NCBI RefSeq assembly: GCF_030704535.1
Contig: NC_081811.1
Location: forward strand, 2,744,501 to 2,808,500
Reading direction: 5' to 3'
DNA length: 64,000 nt
Source: Vitis vinifera
Taxonomy: Eukaryota > Streptophyta > Magnoliopsida > Vitales > Vitaceae
Shown: piece after piece, positions 35,337 to 47,164 of the stretch
How the letters are laid out: each line of letters starts with the position of its first letter
How positions within the stretch are numbered: position 1 is the stretch's first letter
The notes under the pieces: model-generated
What the model was told of the DNA's origin: nothing
Databases searched by the model: none
Seen by the model: only the letters and a program-made list of their open reading frames with translations
Position numbers and translations under genes: made by a program

Positions 35337-37011
35337 TGCTCTGCGCTCAGGTTTTGTATTTGCTTAATTTCTTCTTCTCTGCCATGACCATGAGTTGTAT
35401 TTATGGAAGAGGGTTTACGAAATTGTATATGATAAGGAGACATAATCCGAGTAGGACTCAGATTTGCAACATTAATTGTTATTATTTATTTATAATTATA
35501 TATAAAAAAATTATTAAAACTATTAAAATTTTTATTTATTTTTAAATTATTTAATTTTTATATCTATGAGTTAAAATAAACTAAGTGAGTTTAAAGTAAT
35601 TAATAAAAGTAATTTATTAATTTTTATTTTTAAAAAACCAAACATAACTTCAATTATAAAAAATTTGATACCGTAAGTCTTTCATTTTAGATTTTGAGGA
35701 TAATGCAGTTTTAACCTCAGATGAAATTAAAAACATTTGGCTTGTTTTTCTTTCTCACAAAGAATGTAATCATATCTAAATATTATATTATCCACCATTG
35801 ATGTTAATATCCTCTCATCCCTCTTACTCTTTGTACACCAATTATAGTGACATCATTTTATTTATCAATAATTATATTATATATAAGATCAACCACACGA
35901 TAAATAAATCCCTTATTTTTCTTAAGTGGTGTTTTTTTATTATTTAATTCTAAATAGAACTTTAATGTTTAATAGAATTAAATATCAGATTGTTTGTTTT
36001 TGTAATATTTTATTTTTATTGAGTATTAAAAGGTAAAAAAAAATTAGTATGTTATATTTTTTATTTAGAAAATATCAAATATTTTGATTTTTTTTATTTA
36101 GCAAAAAGTTTATAATAAGTCATGAAAAAATAAAAAAACAAACGATCTAAAGTCTGAAAGTAAATTACTTTAAGGAAAAAGCTAAAAAAACAAACATCCT
36201 CTAATCTCTTCTTTTCCCTTCCATTTTTAAAGTTGATTAACCCTTATTTTGTAAAAGGTTTAACCAAATAAGAATTCAATACAAAATTCAAAAAAATCTT
36301 TCTAAAAAATCTACAAAAACATAGATGATAAAACTCATTGAATATTGTGACTTAAGTCTCTTATAAAATATAAACCAAGGGCACATAAAAATCATAGATG
36401 ATAAAATCCATTAAAAATCATTCAACATTGAGACTTAAAATCTTTTATAAAATATATACGAAAAATTCATGAAGGCCAAAAACTCTTTATATTTGAGATT
36501 TAAGCCTCAACAGCCTTGAGGCTCTTGCCTCAAAGTTATAAGCCTCAACAGGGTGAGACTTAAACCTCAATTACCCTAGTTGAAGTTATAGCATTAAGAC
36601 AATTTGTAGAGCCTCGTCTTGGAGCAAGTCCCTGGGTCTAAACCTCAATGGCCTTTTAAAGCATGGGATACAAGAAAGTTGCATGTAAGTGCCTTCCTTT
36701 GCTACCATATGAGGTTGGTGCCCCTGCCCCATCCCAGGCAGCTCAACTGACAAGCCCTGAGCTCCCGCTCACTCTGGAGCGGGATAAGTGTCGTAAGTAC
36801 ATGATACAGTGTTCTTTCTGGAAGGCTTAGGCATGGCTTTCCTCAACGAAAAAGGTAAGAAGGGATACCACATGAAATAGACGATCTTAGAAGGGGTATA
36901 ATGAAATTCTTTGATTGGTTCTTCCCATAGGCATAAGAATGATCCATTTTATTTGACTGATAGGTCCAACAAATAATAAAAAATATAAAAAAATTTAAAT
37001 AATAAATAAAG
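35337..37011. other. Intergenic region, NAC gene to plastid insertion
   Basis: No gene is seen. 35,480-35,660 is AT-rich. 35,935-36,205 looks like a MITE, with T-rich GGTGTTTTTTTATTATTTAA near one end and AAAAAAACAAACATCCTC at the other. At 36,310-36,460 a phrase with ATAGATGATAAAA(C/T)(C/T)CATT and CTTTTATAAAATATA is repeated at about 70 bp. 36,690-36,850 is GC-richer with an inverted pair CCCGCTC...GAGCGGG near 36,765-36,783. Confidence 0.4.
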
Positions 37012-37505
37012 TGTTTTTATTTGAAACACCTTGTGATCTTCAACTAATTATGTGCTTTAATATAATTACCAAAAGTAAGTGCTATAACTTATTTCCAATA
37101 CTCCGTAGTTTGATCGAACCAAACTTCCATAATTTCATAATCTCCTTGGCGAATGGCTTGTTCTCCCCAATCGGAATAGGCAGGTCAATTCCTTCCCTTA
37201 GAACTGTACTTGAGAGTTTCCTACCTCACACGGCTCATCAGTCATTTATTTTGATGTCCCATTTTAATCTACCATATCCGAATAAGATTGTTCATAAGAA
37301 TAGCTGCACTTTTAGTATCTTAACAAGGTTTTGGGGCATTGGGGTTTTTGCAGTCGAGCCACTGCCCCCACCCCCGTGGATGACCGGCTTTCTTATTAAA
37401 AGCAGTCTATCAATTAAACGAATTTGGGTGGTGAAGCATAGGACCAGTCACAACATACCCCACAAGAAGCCTTGTAATAGCTCCTTGATTTGGAGAAGAT
37501 GATAG
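37012..37505 (-). pseudogene. ycf3: Nuclear plastid insertion: ycf3 (pafI) exon 3 and part of group II intron 2
   Basis: Read on the minus strand, 37169-37017 is 153 bp, the usual size of ycf3 exon 3, and gives [20 protein letters not shown], then TEYWK, and near the end LKITRCFK. This matches the C terminus of Ycf3, a plastid photosystem I assembly factor. Two in-frame stops and several changes of the C-to-T kind show it is dead. Directly upstream lie a group II intron domain VI (about 37,170-37,196) and domain V (37,201-37,236, GAGCCGTGTGAGGTAGG through AGTACAGTTC), then more intron sequence to about 37,505. Group II introns of this type sit in plastid genes, so the piece was copied from plastid to nucleus. 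The plus-strand 163-codon frame over the same bases is an artefact. The outer limits are approximate. Confidence 0.88.
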
Positions 37506-39118
37506 CAGCTACAAGATTTCAGAAAAGTTGTCTTGCAGCCATTCCTGAAAATCCACATCTCAAAATGAAATAAGAATAAAACAAAAAACCTTATTTCTAG
37601 TGAGATAATTAGTTAAAAAATGTGCACTCGAGGGATTACTTTGGAGAATGTAACACAAGGACATATTCTTAAAATATTTTCGAATTAATGACTCCATCAT
37701 AGTGAATGAATTCACAAAAACGAAATGGGATGGTTCTGTTTCTGGATATAACAAAGCCATATTTATATACACAACAAATATGCAAACTCAAAAATATTTT
37801 TTCTCAAAAAAAGAAAAAGGAGAAAAAGAACAAAAAGCCAGCCAATGGAAAATTAGAGAGAATGCATTCAACAGCCTTAAGAGGCGTGGAGTAATTCAGA
37901 CTTCAGAGAGAACGAATTTCTTAAGACATCATCCAAAAGATAGGTTTTGATTAAACAAAAAATACCAATAACGCTCAGCACAGAAATCATCACAGATTGC
38001 ATCACACAACTCAAATCAGTTTTGAAACGGAATTGGAGCTTTGCATGACATTATATCACACCAAATGTGATCTGTAAACGAACCACACCCCAATTAATAG
38101 GATTTGAATTTAGTCACTAGTGGGGTTGAGCACTCAAAAATATGCTATGAAAATCATGAAATGGAAAATAGTAATGAATAGTATTATTATAGAAAATACT
38201 CAAAGAGGCAAAACAACTATTGAAAAAATGCTCAGAGAAATGGTATGCATGTAAATGGAAGAGTCCACTAGGTCTTCTAATTGCCTGATCTGTCAATGAT
38301 TGTTTAGATCAGGAATTGACCACTTCAGAGCACATGCTAACCTTCTCATCCTGCAAATACATCAAAAAGAAAGCAAACAAGGAGTTTAGTTGTAACCCAA
38401 ATGAATGTGAATATAAGGCTACCAAGGGAAGGGAATTATGTTCACATTCAACTTCTTTTCTCATGCACGTTAAACCATTACAATGGCCAAGGCCAATAAT
38501 ATAAACATTGTTCATTGAACAAAATGTCCACCGTCATTGAACAAAAAGCAAACATAACAGAAAAAGAGAAGCATTTTAACAAACCTTCACTCACACTTTG
38601 ACAGAAGTCGTATTGATAAAATACCACTAAAGAAGTGTTGCCTTCAATCCCTGAAATCATTTCAATGTTGAAGAACCCAATCACAAGTATCCTATCCTTT
38701 TCAAATCCACTTCAAGGACCAAAATGTTGGTGTATTTGGTATATAAAACAAAAAGGTGTAGAATTATAATGTTCCAAATGTCTGAAGGAGCTGAAATGCC
38801 ATGTCTTTTATGAGTTCCACAGATGTTAAGTACATGACTCAGCATACAAATGAGCACTGCCCCTCTCTCTCTCTCTCTTGGAAACACATACACAACCTTC
38901 CCATAAAATTCAGAGATTATTCATGGAATAAATTCTGATTTCACTTACATGAGAAAGATGACAGCACGAACAACAGCAGAAGCAATTACAAGGGAAAAGG
39001 GCAACCCACTAAACTGTATATAAGATCTTACATTACACTAACATCATAATGGAAGAACAAAAAAATGTGAAGAGGTGATCATGTTTGTAATTGCAACTAC
39101 AAACCATGCTTCCCATTT
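37506..39118. other. Interval right of the plastid insertion, including MUB 3' flank
   Basis: No coding gene is recognised on either strand; the ORFs found are short and unlike known families. 37,506-37,600 could still be diverged plastid intron. A CT run lies at 38,862-38,878. Sequence near 39,118 should be the 3'UTR of the minus-strand MUB gene. A longer 3' transcript or a noncoding RNA in 38.3-39.0 kb cannot be excluded. Confidence 0.35.
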
Positions 39119-40719
39119 TTAAAGGATGATACATGAGCACGAATTCTGCTTTGGCATCTCGTCCTGGTTCTTGTCTGCAGTGCACCCAAAATGGGAGGGA
39201 ACCAAAGAAAAAAAAAGATGGTAAAATGTTAGGTTCTGTGATAGTAGCTATTGGAACAGAGTACTGGTACATTATAAAAGAAATTAAGATTATTATGAAA
39301 TGATTCTAAAAGGATTTTGAGCATCATGACAATCCTAAATTGCTGTGAAGAACACAATTGAATTGTTATCTGTTTTAAGTATGCTATCCTGGGCAAATAT
39401 CATCCATCCATCTATCTAGATATCTATAAAAATATAACTGATCTACTGAATTTCTGGACAAAATTATCCAATCACAAGCTAGAACATGTTCCTCTCCCTT
39501 CCTTTCCACTCTCTAGCCTAGGTAATTTAAATGGTAACTCACGTCAGGAAGATGGTATCTGTTTCAAGGGCATAAGAAAATTTTGGCTTTAAGAAAGAAC
39601 AAATGTAAAAACCAACTTAAGAAGTTTCTTAACTAATTATTGATATAGACATTACAAAAGGGGAATGAACCATGGGAATTCACTAATTTATTCGATAAGA
39701 TTAAGAATTCTTATGTTGGTTTCAATAACAGCAGGTGAAAATGCTTACAAGCGCTGATGAAGTTGTACCAAAAAAAGAAAGAAAGAGAATAATAGAGGTA
39801 CTGATTATGTGTCCATTTCAGTAATATAGGTGCCTAAGGCAACCACTATCATGAATTTAATCCCCCGGCATCATTTCTCTTCTTCTTATCCATTGTTTTT
39901 AGTTATCAATATAAATCTGAGATTACAGCATGCATCAACTGAAATATTCTCTCTTTCATTTTTTTTTTTCTGAAACAAAAATTATATGAGCAAAGTTCCT
40001 CAACACTGAAGGGATGGCATGAACTCCACAGCAATGTCCAAATTCACAGATATAAACGATGAAAAATTTGACTAACCTGTCTTCTTTTTAGCTACAGGAG
40101 GCTGCACTACCACATGCATTGTAATGACACCACTAGGAAGATCGCCAAAGGTTATTCTAGATTCAGCAAGTGTTTTGCTATTCTCCAAAACTTTTCCAGC
40201 GTGTATGAGCTTCATATCATTAACCGACTTAGGTATGACTGTTTTGTCTGTACATACAAAGCCTCTATTAGAAATTCAGATAAAGTAGAGCAAAAAATTC
40301 AAGTTTGATGTAAGATGTCCTAAAGCCAATAACATCTGAGGCCTAATGACAAAACTATAAACCAGACCAAGATAAAGCCATATCTATAATTACCCACAAA
40401 AAGTAGAGAAATAGAGAACTTAAGCATTGAAACTCAATGCAAAAACAAACCCTTAACACATTATACAAGTGACACTCAACCAGTTCAGTCCAACTAGGGT
40501 CCTAACTGACACTCAAATTCCAATTATAACAGCATAAAGTATCAAATCAGCAACAGAAAGAAAGCAACAGAAAATAAGAGGATAACCTGGGGGCCATTCA
40601 GCAACCAGTCTTTGCTTGAGAGTTGCGACAGTAGTGGATGAAGCATAGGTGCGATGACCTATATCTGTTCCATCATAAATGCGAAATTTAAGCTCGATAT
40701 GCTCCTCTCCTTCAGCCAT
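39119..40719 (-). CDS. MUB: Membrane-anchored ubiquitin-fold protein (MUB)
   Basis: Three coding exons: 40719-40587, 40247-40077 and 39174-39119 (119 aa; 133+171+56 bp, phases agree). One ubiquitin-like fold fills residues 1-100: IELKFRIYDGTDIGHRTYAS, TTVATLKQRLVAEWP, IPKSVNDMKLIHAGKVLENS and GVITMHVVVQPP. The last exon ends SCSCIIL. CIIL is a CaaX box with Leu last, favouring geranylgeranylation; the Cys two before it could be palmitoylated. MUBs sit on the plasma membrane by this lipid anchor and dock group VI E2 enzymes (UBC8 type) there. Length and exon pattern are normal. At least two introns lie in the 5'UTR: splice acceptors are visible near 40,872 and 41,352 and donors near 41,212 and 41,860 on the minus strand. 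Confidence 0.92.
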
Positions 40720-41930
40720 AATAGCCTTCCCTCTTCAACGCCAAGCTTGCTAATCCAATGCAAGACCACTCCACTTAAGAGGAATTCACCCCTCACCTAA
40801 TCAACGGCAGAAGAATCCCCAGGACTCCCTAAGGCCAAGATTCCACCTAGCTCGGTCCGGTTTCCGAGAAACTAGAGCAAAAGGAAACAAAAATAAAATA
40901 ATCAATTTGATGAAACCTTACACAATTATTTGGTGGAGTCCGTTTTCCTTTATTCACAGGTAACCTTTTTCCCTCATATTGGGGACCAAAACCAGAACCT
41001 CCAACATACCCACCCTTATTCCTTGCCACTTGAACCACTTCTCAAGGGCAATTATTTGTTGGAGCTATACTCAGCTCTTTGCTTTTTTGGAACTAAACAG
41101 CAGAATAAGTAAAACTTTATTTTCCTTGATGTTCTCGTAACAGAAAATCGAAATGCAGATATCAAAGCAAGAACAGAACATAAATCTTCTTCCATTGGAC
41201 ACTGACCTCACTAAATCTGCCAAAAAGCTTGTTTTGTGCAAAAACATAAGACAACAGTACACTTGAATCAACAAATAGAGAAGGAATCGGATCCAGTAAG
41301 CACTTCATATGATCCAATAGCTTCTCTGACCAACCGCTCAAACAGATGTTTCTGCAACACCACATGAAAGGTTAAAAACAGGAATCCAATACACACCGAG
41401 ACAACGATGAAAGATCAAATAATTCAAAATATTTTCCCTAGTTGAGCTCTATAATTTCGGATCTAGGTCCATTTTTACCAAAATCAGACAAACCACATCC
41501 ACCTTTAGAAATCCAAACCCAGAAAAAGGAAAATAAAATTCCTAGCATTCCTTTTCATTGCTTTGAAAGCGCGGGAACAGATAGAAATCAGAGATTTTTC
41601 ACTAAAACGTAAATATCCATTTGACTGGGCCTAACACAACTATTCAGCTTAATTGAGGCGATATTCCACATGTAGGAAACCAAAACAACATAAAATACAG
41701 AAACAAATAAAAACAGACAAAATCAAAATTTCAAATTCTTTCCTGTCCTCCATTTCCTCCGCAAATCCAGAAATAGATCCAAAGAATCAAACCAAAGGTA
41801 CAAAAGAAGTTATGAAATAATAATCGTAATAATAAGAACAATCGTTGAGAGAAATACCTGATCAAGACTCCATTAACGACAGATCATAGCTCACGGAGGA
41901 CCTATTCAATGCGGTTAGGGTTTGGGCATC
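40720..41930 (-). promoter_or_regulatory. Spliced 5'UTR leader and promoter-proximal region of MUB
   Basis: Read on the minus strand, a leader exon ends CTTGATCAG|GTATTTC near 41,860; a second starts after GTGTTGCAG near 41,352 and ends TTAGTGAG|GTCAGT near 41,212; a third starts after TTGCTCTAG near 40,872 and runs to the ATG. A telo-box (TTAGGGTTT on the plus strand) lies at 41,915-41,923, where transcription should begin. Plant ubiquitin-fold genes often have leader introns that raise expression. The exon limits are inferred from splice signals only. Confidence 0.45.
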
Positions 41931-42029
41931 CGTTTCGGTGTTTGGAGACCACAAAGAGAGAGAGCGCTCCTTTGTCTGTTTCTCGGTTATTTCTTCTTAT
42001 TTTCTTTCGTTGGATCATTTCTCGGAATT

Positions 42030-42145
42030 TGGATGAATTTTTCTTTACCTTTTTCTTTTTCTTTTTCTTTCTCTTTCTTTCCTTTTTTTTCTTTTATTGT
42101 TTTTGGTTTTTTTTTTCTTTTATTTTTTTATTTTTTTGCCGGGAG
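42030..42145 (+). repeat. Long polypyrimidine tract upstream of MUB
   Basis: About 115 bases are nearly all C and T (TTTCTTTTTCTTTTT units). On the MUB sense strand this is a polypurine run just upstream of the inferred start site. Such tracts can form triplex DNA or act as GAGA-like promoter elements; here either role is inference. A Phe-rich frame read through it is an artefact. Confidence 0.55.
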
Positions 42146-45100
42146 CGGTGTCAGCGGTGGAATTTAGTTACTGAATATGGAGCGAAATTTATATATTTCT
42201 GGTGGGGATCACATGCAGCTTCGGAAAGGGTTTAGTTTACCTTACAACCAATCCCAGTAGGCCACGTAAGCGATCGGTGTCCAGTTATTCTCTCACGAAA
42301 TGATAAAAACGACGTCGGATTGGAATGAGTTGGAGGCCGTTGAGGATCAGATGGTTTGTAACTTTGTATTTTGTGAAGAAAAAAGTCCGTTAATGTCGGT
42401 TATTGTACCCCTAGAGGGTACCCTAATGTAGGGGCTCATCCTAATCTCAATCCAAACTATTTTTGGCGAGGGTAGAACGGTCCTTTCGTAATTTGGATTA
42501 GATTTAGATTAAAAAAAAATTCCAATTAAATTCGACATGGGTTGAAGTGTGAGAAGCCAAACTCAATTAAAATTGAATGTTTATTATTTTTAATTAGATT
42601 ATCATATTTTATTATATTATTTAATTAATGATATTTAAATTTTAATTAAATTTAAAATCTAATTAATATAAAAATAGATATATTAGCTTTTTATTTTATT
42701 AAGATAATTTATGCCAAATTATTACATTAGATTAATGGATTTAATATTAATGAGATTAATAAATATAATTTATTCTTTAAATGTCAATTTCCACAAGCAA
42801 ACTTATATATTTTATTTTATTTTTGACTTTTTTTTCTTGATCCAACTCAACTCTATCCCATCTAAATTTTAACCCGACTAATTTGACCAATCCCATCAAC
42901 CTAGGTTTACTCAGACATTTTTCTCTACTTCAACCTTAGGAAAAAAAAAGACTTGGATTGAATTAAGGTTAGACGACTCATGTTGCAAATCAAATTTAGT
43001 TGAATTGAGCTTCAGGCATACGAGATTTATCTTAGCATTGAGTTTGAATTGAATATCAACTCAACTCACTTTAGATTAAAGGAGGCTATGAATGTGTTCA
43101 TGATACTTGATTATCCTTCTCCATAAGTATCTAGTAAAATCTTAATTATAGCCAAAAAAAAAAAATGCAAACAATTCATGATATTCTCAATGTTATCTTG
43201 ATGATATTCTTTATGAAAAAAAAAAGATCAAAACACGTCTGATTAGACTTCATTTCACATATCAACATCCACACACATTTTTTTTATCAACTAATATTAC
43301 TATACCATACTTATATTATTTATTAAAAAAAACATGTTATTATATATTTATTATTCATTGTTTTTGTTTTATCATTGATCAAATTTCACTCAATTTTAGT
43401 CAATTTTTATGATTTTATTTTTACGAAAATTTTCACTGATATCGATATTTTCATAAAATCAAATACCATCAACATTGATATTTTCATTAACGAATGTAAC
43501 AAATATATTGAATGAAAAGTTTTATGCTTATTTCATTTATTTTGAAAAGAAATTTGGGAATTCTCTATCATCCTCAACAAGACATGGTGATCAAGTTATT
43601 CCTATTAAAAATGTAAATCTTGATAAAGTCATGAGATTACGTGGATGTTAGGTTTGTTGCAATGTCACTTTTTGATTAATAACAACTTAAATTTTTAGTT
43701 TATGATTTTGTTTATTGTAGACTATTGTCGCATGAAAAAGAAGTAGTTATATGTCCATTTATGTTGATTAATTTTTTTGTTGAATGACTAATACCTTATT
43801 TAAAACAAAACCCTTATTACACTTCAAAATCACAAGACGTTGATAAAAGGAATTATTTGATTCAGAACAATATTATTTTACAAAAAATAATGGCTTAAAA
43901 GTAAACTCGACTATCGTTCCTTCCCAAAATTACAATGATCATGATTCGAAATAAACATGTAAAAGACAATTCTTAATATAGTTCGAAGATAAATGTAATC
44001 CTTATATTTATAAAGTGCACTAACATTCATAAATCCACTAATTAAATTAAAAACAAAGGTTACAATGATGAAGACTCTCACTCTCTTTTTAATTGTGACC
44101 ACACTCCGTTTTTTTTTTTTTCTTCATGAAACGAGACGTTAAAAATACAATAAGAACAAACTTATTATTCAATAATAATAAAAAAAAATCATCATGAAGA
44201 ATAACAGGACTAGAGTGGTGATTTGGATAGTTTAAACAAGTCGTTTGGCCCGTATGCATTGAATCCTTTGATGAATCTCGGCCTGACACCTCAGGCAAAG
44301 AACATTTCTGTATTTAGGAACTGGGTTCATCTATAGATGGCATCTACTAAGTGGGTTTATCCGATACAGGCTGGTCAGAATCAAATTCAAGGAAAAAGTA
44401 GAGCCAATACCCTTTTTCAAGGATGAATTTTACGTGTGAACTTCTGTGAGAAACCTTGCATATACGCTAGTATATGAATGTGATAATGATCTTTACTTCT
44501 ATGTATTCACGATAATGTATATTTGTAGGTACTGAAATGCATAATTTTCCATGACCACATGGTCTAAAGGACACCTCTAGTGTTGTAGGCAGACATGAAC
44601 ATATGCTGAGGATTGCTAGTTGGAAAAGGAATATTGAGGTTTGGTTCTATCCGAAGAGTGCTATATACACTGCAATGCAAGCACACTTGCAGTATTCCCA
44701 ATCAGTTCAGTTGATAAAACACAGAACCAACCACTAGAAATTGGTCACTCAGTCCCTCACTTTATTCACTATAGCAATCTTTATCGATTCCTCTGCAATT
44801 CCCGATTAAGATGGAAGGTGATTGATAAAGCAGTGAGTTTTTACTACTATCTGTCTGTCTCTGTGTCTGCATTCCACCTAAATTTTCTACCTCTTTTCCA
44901 TTAGAAACAACAGAAAAACACATATTGCTAAGAGATTTTTTAGGAGTTTAAGCACCTCAAAACTCTGTTATCAAGAATGTTCTATGGGAATGGACATGGG
45001 GGACTGGGGAAGGAATCAAAGATGCCCGATAGCTCAGGTAGAAAAGTATGTCTAAGACATGTGTTCGAGTATCTTGCTGAGTTTGAAAAGTATTCAACCG

Positions 45101-45721
45101 GTAACAATTTGACTAGCCCAACAACCTACTAAAGCTAAAAAGACAAGGAATGCAATACCCTTCTTTATCAAAGATAAAGTAGAAGAATCCAGGGCACCAC
45201 ATACCAGAAAAGTTGAGCATCTTGATTTTCAGCTTTTAGCATAAGGAAAAGATTCGATAAGGAAGTCAGATATGAAAAGATCCCACTGCTATCTCCCCTT
45301 ATTGGCATCATATTTTCCATGTTCTGGAATCATACAATGTCTTTATTTTATTTATATACAAGAATACAAAATGGCCATTCTAGCATTCTTCTTAGAATGG
45401 TAAGACTGAAAGATATTAAGTTCTGCAATTTAACCATGATGCTCCAACAAAGGTCATCTGAGCCCTTTTTGTGTTTCCCCCCCGTTCTAACTGAAGTTGG
45501 GGGTTTGAAACAATGACAGCACACTCAACCCTGTTCAGCTTATAGCAAATCGAATCGAAATCTCTAAAAATACTTTTCAAATTATGATTAAAAGCTATCT
45601 GCAGCTAGTTCTTTAGTAGTACTCATTTTCAAGCACTGTTCTCTGATGGCTACTTGAATCATTCAACTGTATTGCTTGAAGCTAATGTGCAATATCCATA
45701 TATAGTCTGCTTTAATAATCA
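42146..45721. other. Intergenic region, MUB promoter to glutaredoxin pair
   Basis: No gene is recognised. 42,480-43,500 and 43,700-44,200 are AT-rich. 43,430-43,510 repeats a GATATCGATATTTTCA/GATATTTTCAT phrase. Near 45,020-45,150 is a weakly tRNA-like stretch that may be a SINE head. The ORFs at 44,641-44,904 and 45,319-45,516 have no family similarity I can see. Confidence 0.4.
45020..45150 (+). mobile_element. Possible tRNA-derived SINE remnant
   Basis: A pol III A-box-like TAGCTCAGGTAG near 45,030 is followed about 31 bases later by a B-box-like GTGTTCGAGTATC. There is no proper anticodon stem, so it is not a tRNA gene. A similar A-box, TAGCCCAGATAG followed by a GAACCC stretch, occurs near 47,820. 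SINE heads look like this, but neither copy shows a clear tail or target duplication. Confidence 0.25.
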
Positions 45722-45921
45722 TGTAGAGACTAGAGAGTACTCAAGAGTAGAGAGACAGCGGGTTAATAAACGATAACTTCATTATGAAAAGGAAGGTTAC
45801 ATGCATAAGACAATCACTATTTAACACGCGAGGAGGTACATAAGATTACACATATATAATAAAGAGCCCATGAGACTAGTAGTTTAAAGCCACGTTTATT
45901 CTTGTCACATGGTATCAGAGC
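45722..45921 (+). mobile_element. Fossil copia-type LTR end with primer-binding site
   Basis: TGGTATCAGAGC at 45,910-45,921 matches the initiator-Met tRNA primer-binding site typical of plant Ty1/copia elements. The sequence directly before it ends in CA, and a TG at 45,722 would make a short LTR of about 188 bp. No internal coding region follows, because the glutaredoxin stop codon lies only a few bases further on. It is a small remnant, perhaps TRIM-like, in the 3' flank of that gene. The left end is a guess. Confidence 0.4.
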
Positions 45922-45928
45922 ATTAAAA

Positions 45929-46237
45929 TTAAGATAAAGTCTGCTGATATGGCTTCAGCAGGGGAATGAGGGAGCCGCTTAGGTGACGGGACATGACTTC
46001 GTTGGTGGATCCCACGAGCTTTCCACCTATGAACACAGCTGGGACAGGAGCATTGCATCCCAGCCTCAAGAGGGCTTTCTCCATTTCCCTTCCATCGGGG
46101 TCTTGGTCGATTTCATGAACCGTGGGAGTGACCCCAAGTTCTTGAAACAGAATGTTGACAGCATAGCACAGGCAGCATGAGCTCTTGCTGAAGATCACCA
46201 CCCCTTTCTCTGAAGCCAATCTCGTCACCTTATCCAT
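45929..46237 (-). CDS. CC-type glutaredoxin (active site CCLC)
   Basis: An intronless gene of 102 aa. The thioredoxin-fold active site is KSSCCLCYA near residue 20, the plant-only CC class (ROXY group). Other family blocks are HEIDQDPDGREMEKAL, the cis-Pro loop NAPVPAVFIGGKLVGS and the C-terminal helix LSGSLIPLLKP. CC-type glutaredoxins use glutathione and bind TGA bZIP factors, acting in flower development and stress or nutrient responses. The tail here (KPYQQTLS) lacks the ALWL motif that ROXY proteins use to repress TGA factors, so its output may differ from ALWL members. An upstream in-frame codon at 46267 is TTG; ATG 46237 gives normal length. A TATAAATAG box lies at 46,492-46,500 on the minus strand. 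It is a neighbour of the glutaredoxin at 48.1-48.4 kb. Confidence 0.93.
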   Translation of the reverse strand: MDKVTRLASEKGVVIFSKSSCCLCYAVNILFQELGVTPTVHEIDQDPDGREMEKALLRLGCNAPVPAVFIGGKLVGSTNEVMSRHLSGSLIPLLKPYQQTLS

Positions 46238-46491
46238 CCTGTGCTCTGGGCTCAAGAATATGCACAAAATTCTAATGTGAAGATCAAATTAAAGCAGAGG
46301 AGGAAGAAAATCTTGGAGGGTTAGCTTAGATTCAATCGAAAACCTCAAAAAACCATCGGATCGAAACTAAATTTCGATCCAATGGTATTATTGAGATGGA
46401 AATATGAGGAGGAGGAGGAGTATGAAAGGGAGAAATGAGATTGAAGATTAAGCTTGTTCGAACTTGAGCTCTCATGTTACACTATTTATAA

Positions 46492-46500
46492 GGAAAGCAG
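46492..46500 (-). promoter_or_regulatory. TATA box of the CCLC glutaredoxin
   Basis: On the minus strand the bases read TATAAATAG, a standard plant TATA box, 255 bp upstream of the ATG at 46,237. Confidence 0.55.
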
Positions 46501-46939
46501 AGGATGGACTACTCCTTTGAACATAGACATGGATTCAAAAAGAGGTCGTGCTTTACTTAGATGCCTAAATTAATAAAGTTACTTTTCGAGAAAGAGACTA
46601 CTGTGTTTCTCATTTGCTGTACAAGCTGGCTTATATGGTTATGCACAATTTACATGATGGACTGACTCCATATCAGTCTATTATAACCATCTGATATGTC
46701 TACCAAAACTTAGCTATCTTTCTGGATGGATGTCTGAGAACTCTGATCAATGTTGGGATTGATTCATTTGGCTCATCACACACGTGTTCTTGCTAATGAC
46801 CATTTGTGTAACTTTTGCAGATTCTATGGAAACAAGAATACTCTCTCCACCTAAACACAACAAAAGTAGGAAATTCTCAAAGGTGGTCGATTTCTGCCAG
46901 ATTCTCACAATCATCTTCTTTGAATTCCCAGGCAGAAAG

Positions 46940-47164
46940 ATGGCGAAAATGAGATGGCTTCTTTCGGTGGCTCTGATTCTTTGTGCGCGCGCCCACCAAC
47001 TTGTTCGATTCCTCCCCGCCATCTCCCATGCCCGTGGGGCTGAAACTGCTCTCTATACAGCTGTTTGCACGGATGGATCAGTATGCAAACGGCCACAGCC
47101 TGCAGTATCCAAACCTCATAGCAGCCTCAACTATCTAATGGTAACATATCTATATATGTCATAG
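46940..47164 (+). CDS. Possible small secreted protein, 74 aa, unknown
   Basis: ATG at 46940 opens MAKMRWLLSVALILCARAHQ, which looks like a cleavable signal peptide (basic start, hydrophobic core, small residues). The remaining 54 residues hold two Cys and several basic residues but match no peptide family I know. No TATA box or splice signal supports it strongly, and a minus-strand frame overlaps it. It could be a real secreted peptide, the first exon of a longer gene, or chance. Confidence 0.25.
   Translation: MAKMRWLLSVALILCARAHQLVRFLPAISHARGAETALYTAVCTDGSVCKRPQPAVSKPHSSLNYLMVTYLYMS

Noticed and set aside
37011-37502. Plus-strand 163-codon frame, the longest in its area
   Set aside because: It is the reverse side of decayed plastid ycf3 exon 3 and group II intron sequence.
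41909-42235. Phe-rich 108-codon frame
   Set aside because: It is translation of the polypyrimidine tract upstream of the MUB gene.
45020-45100. tRNA gene
   Set aside because: There are A- and B-box-like words but no acceptor stem or anticodon arm.
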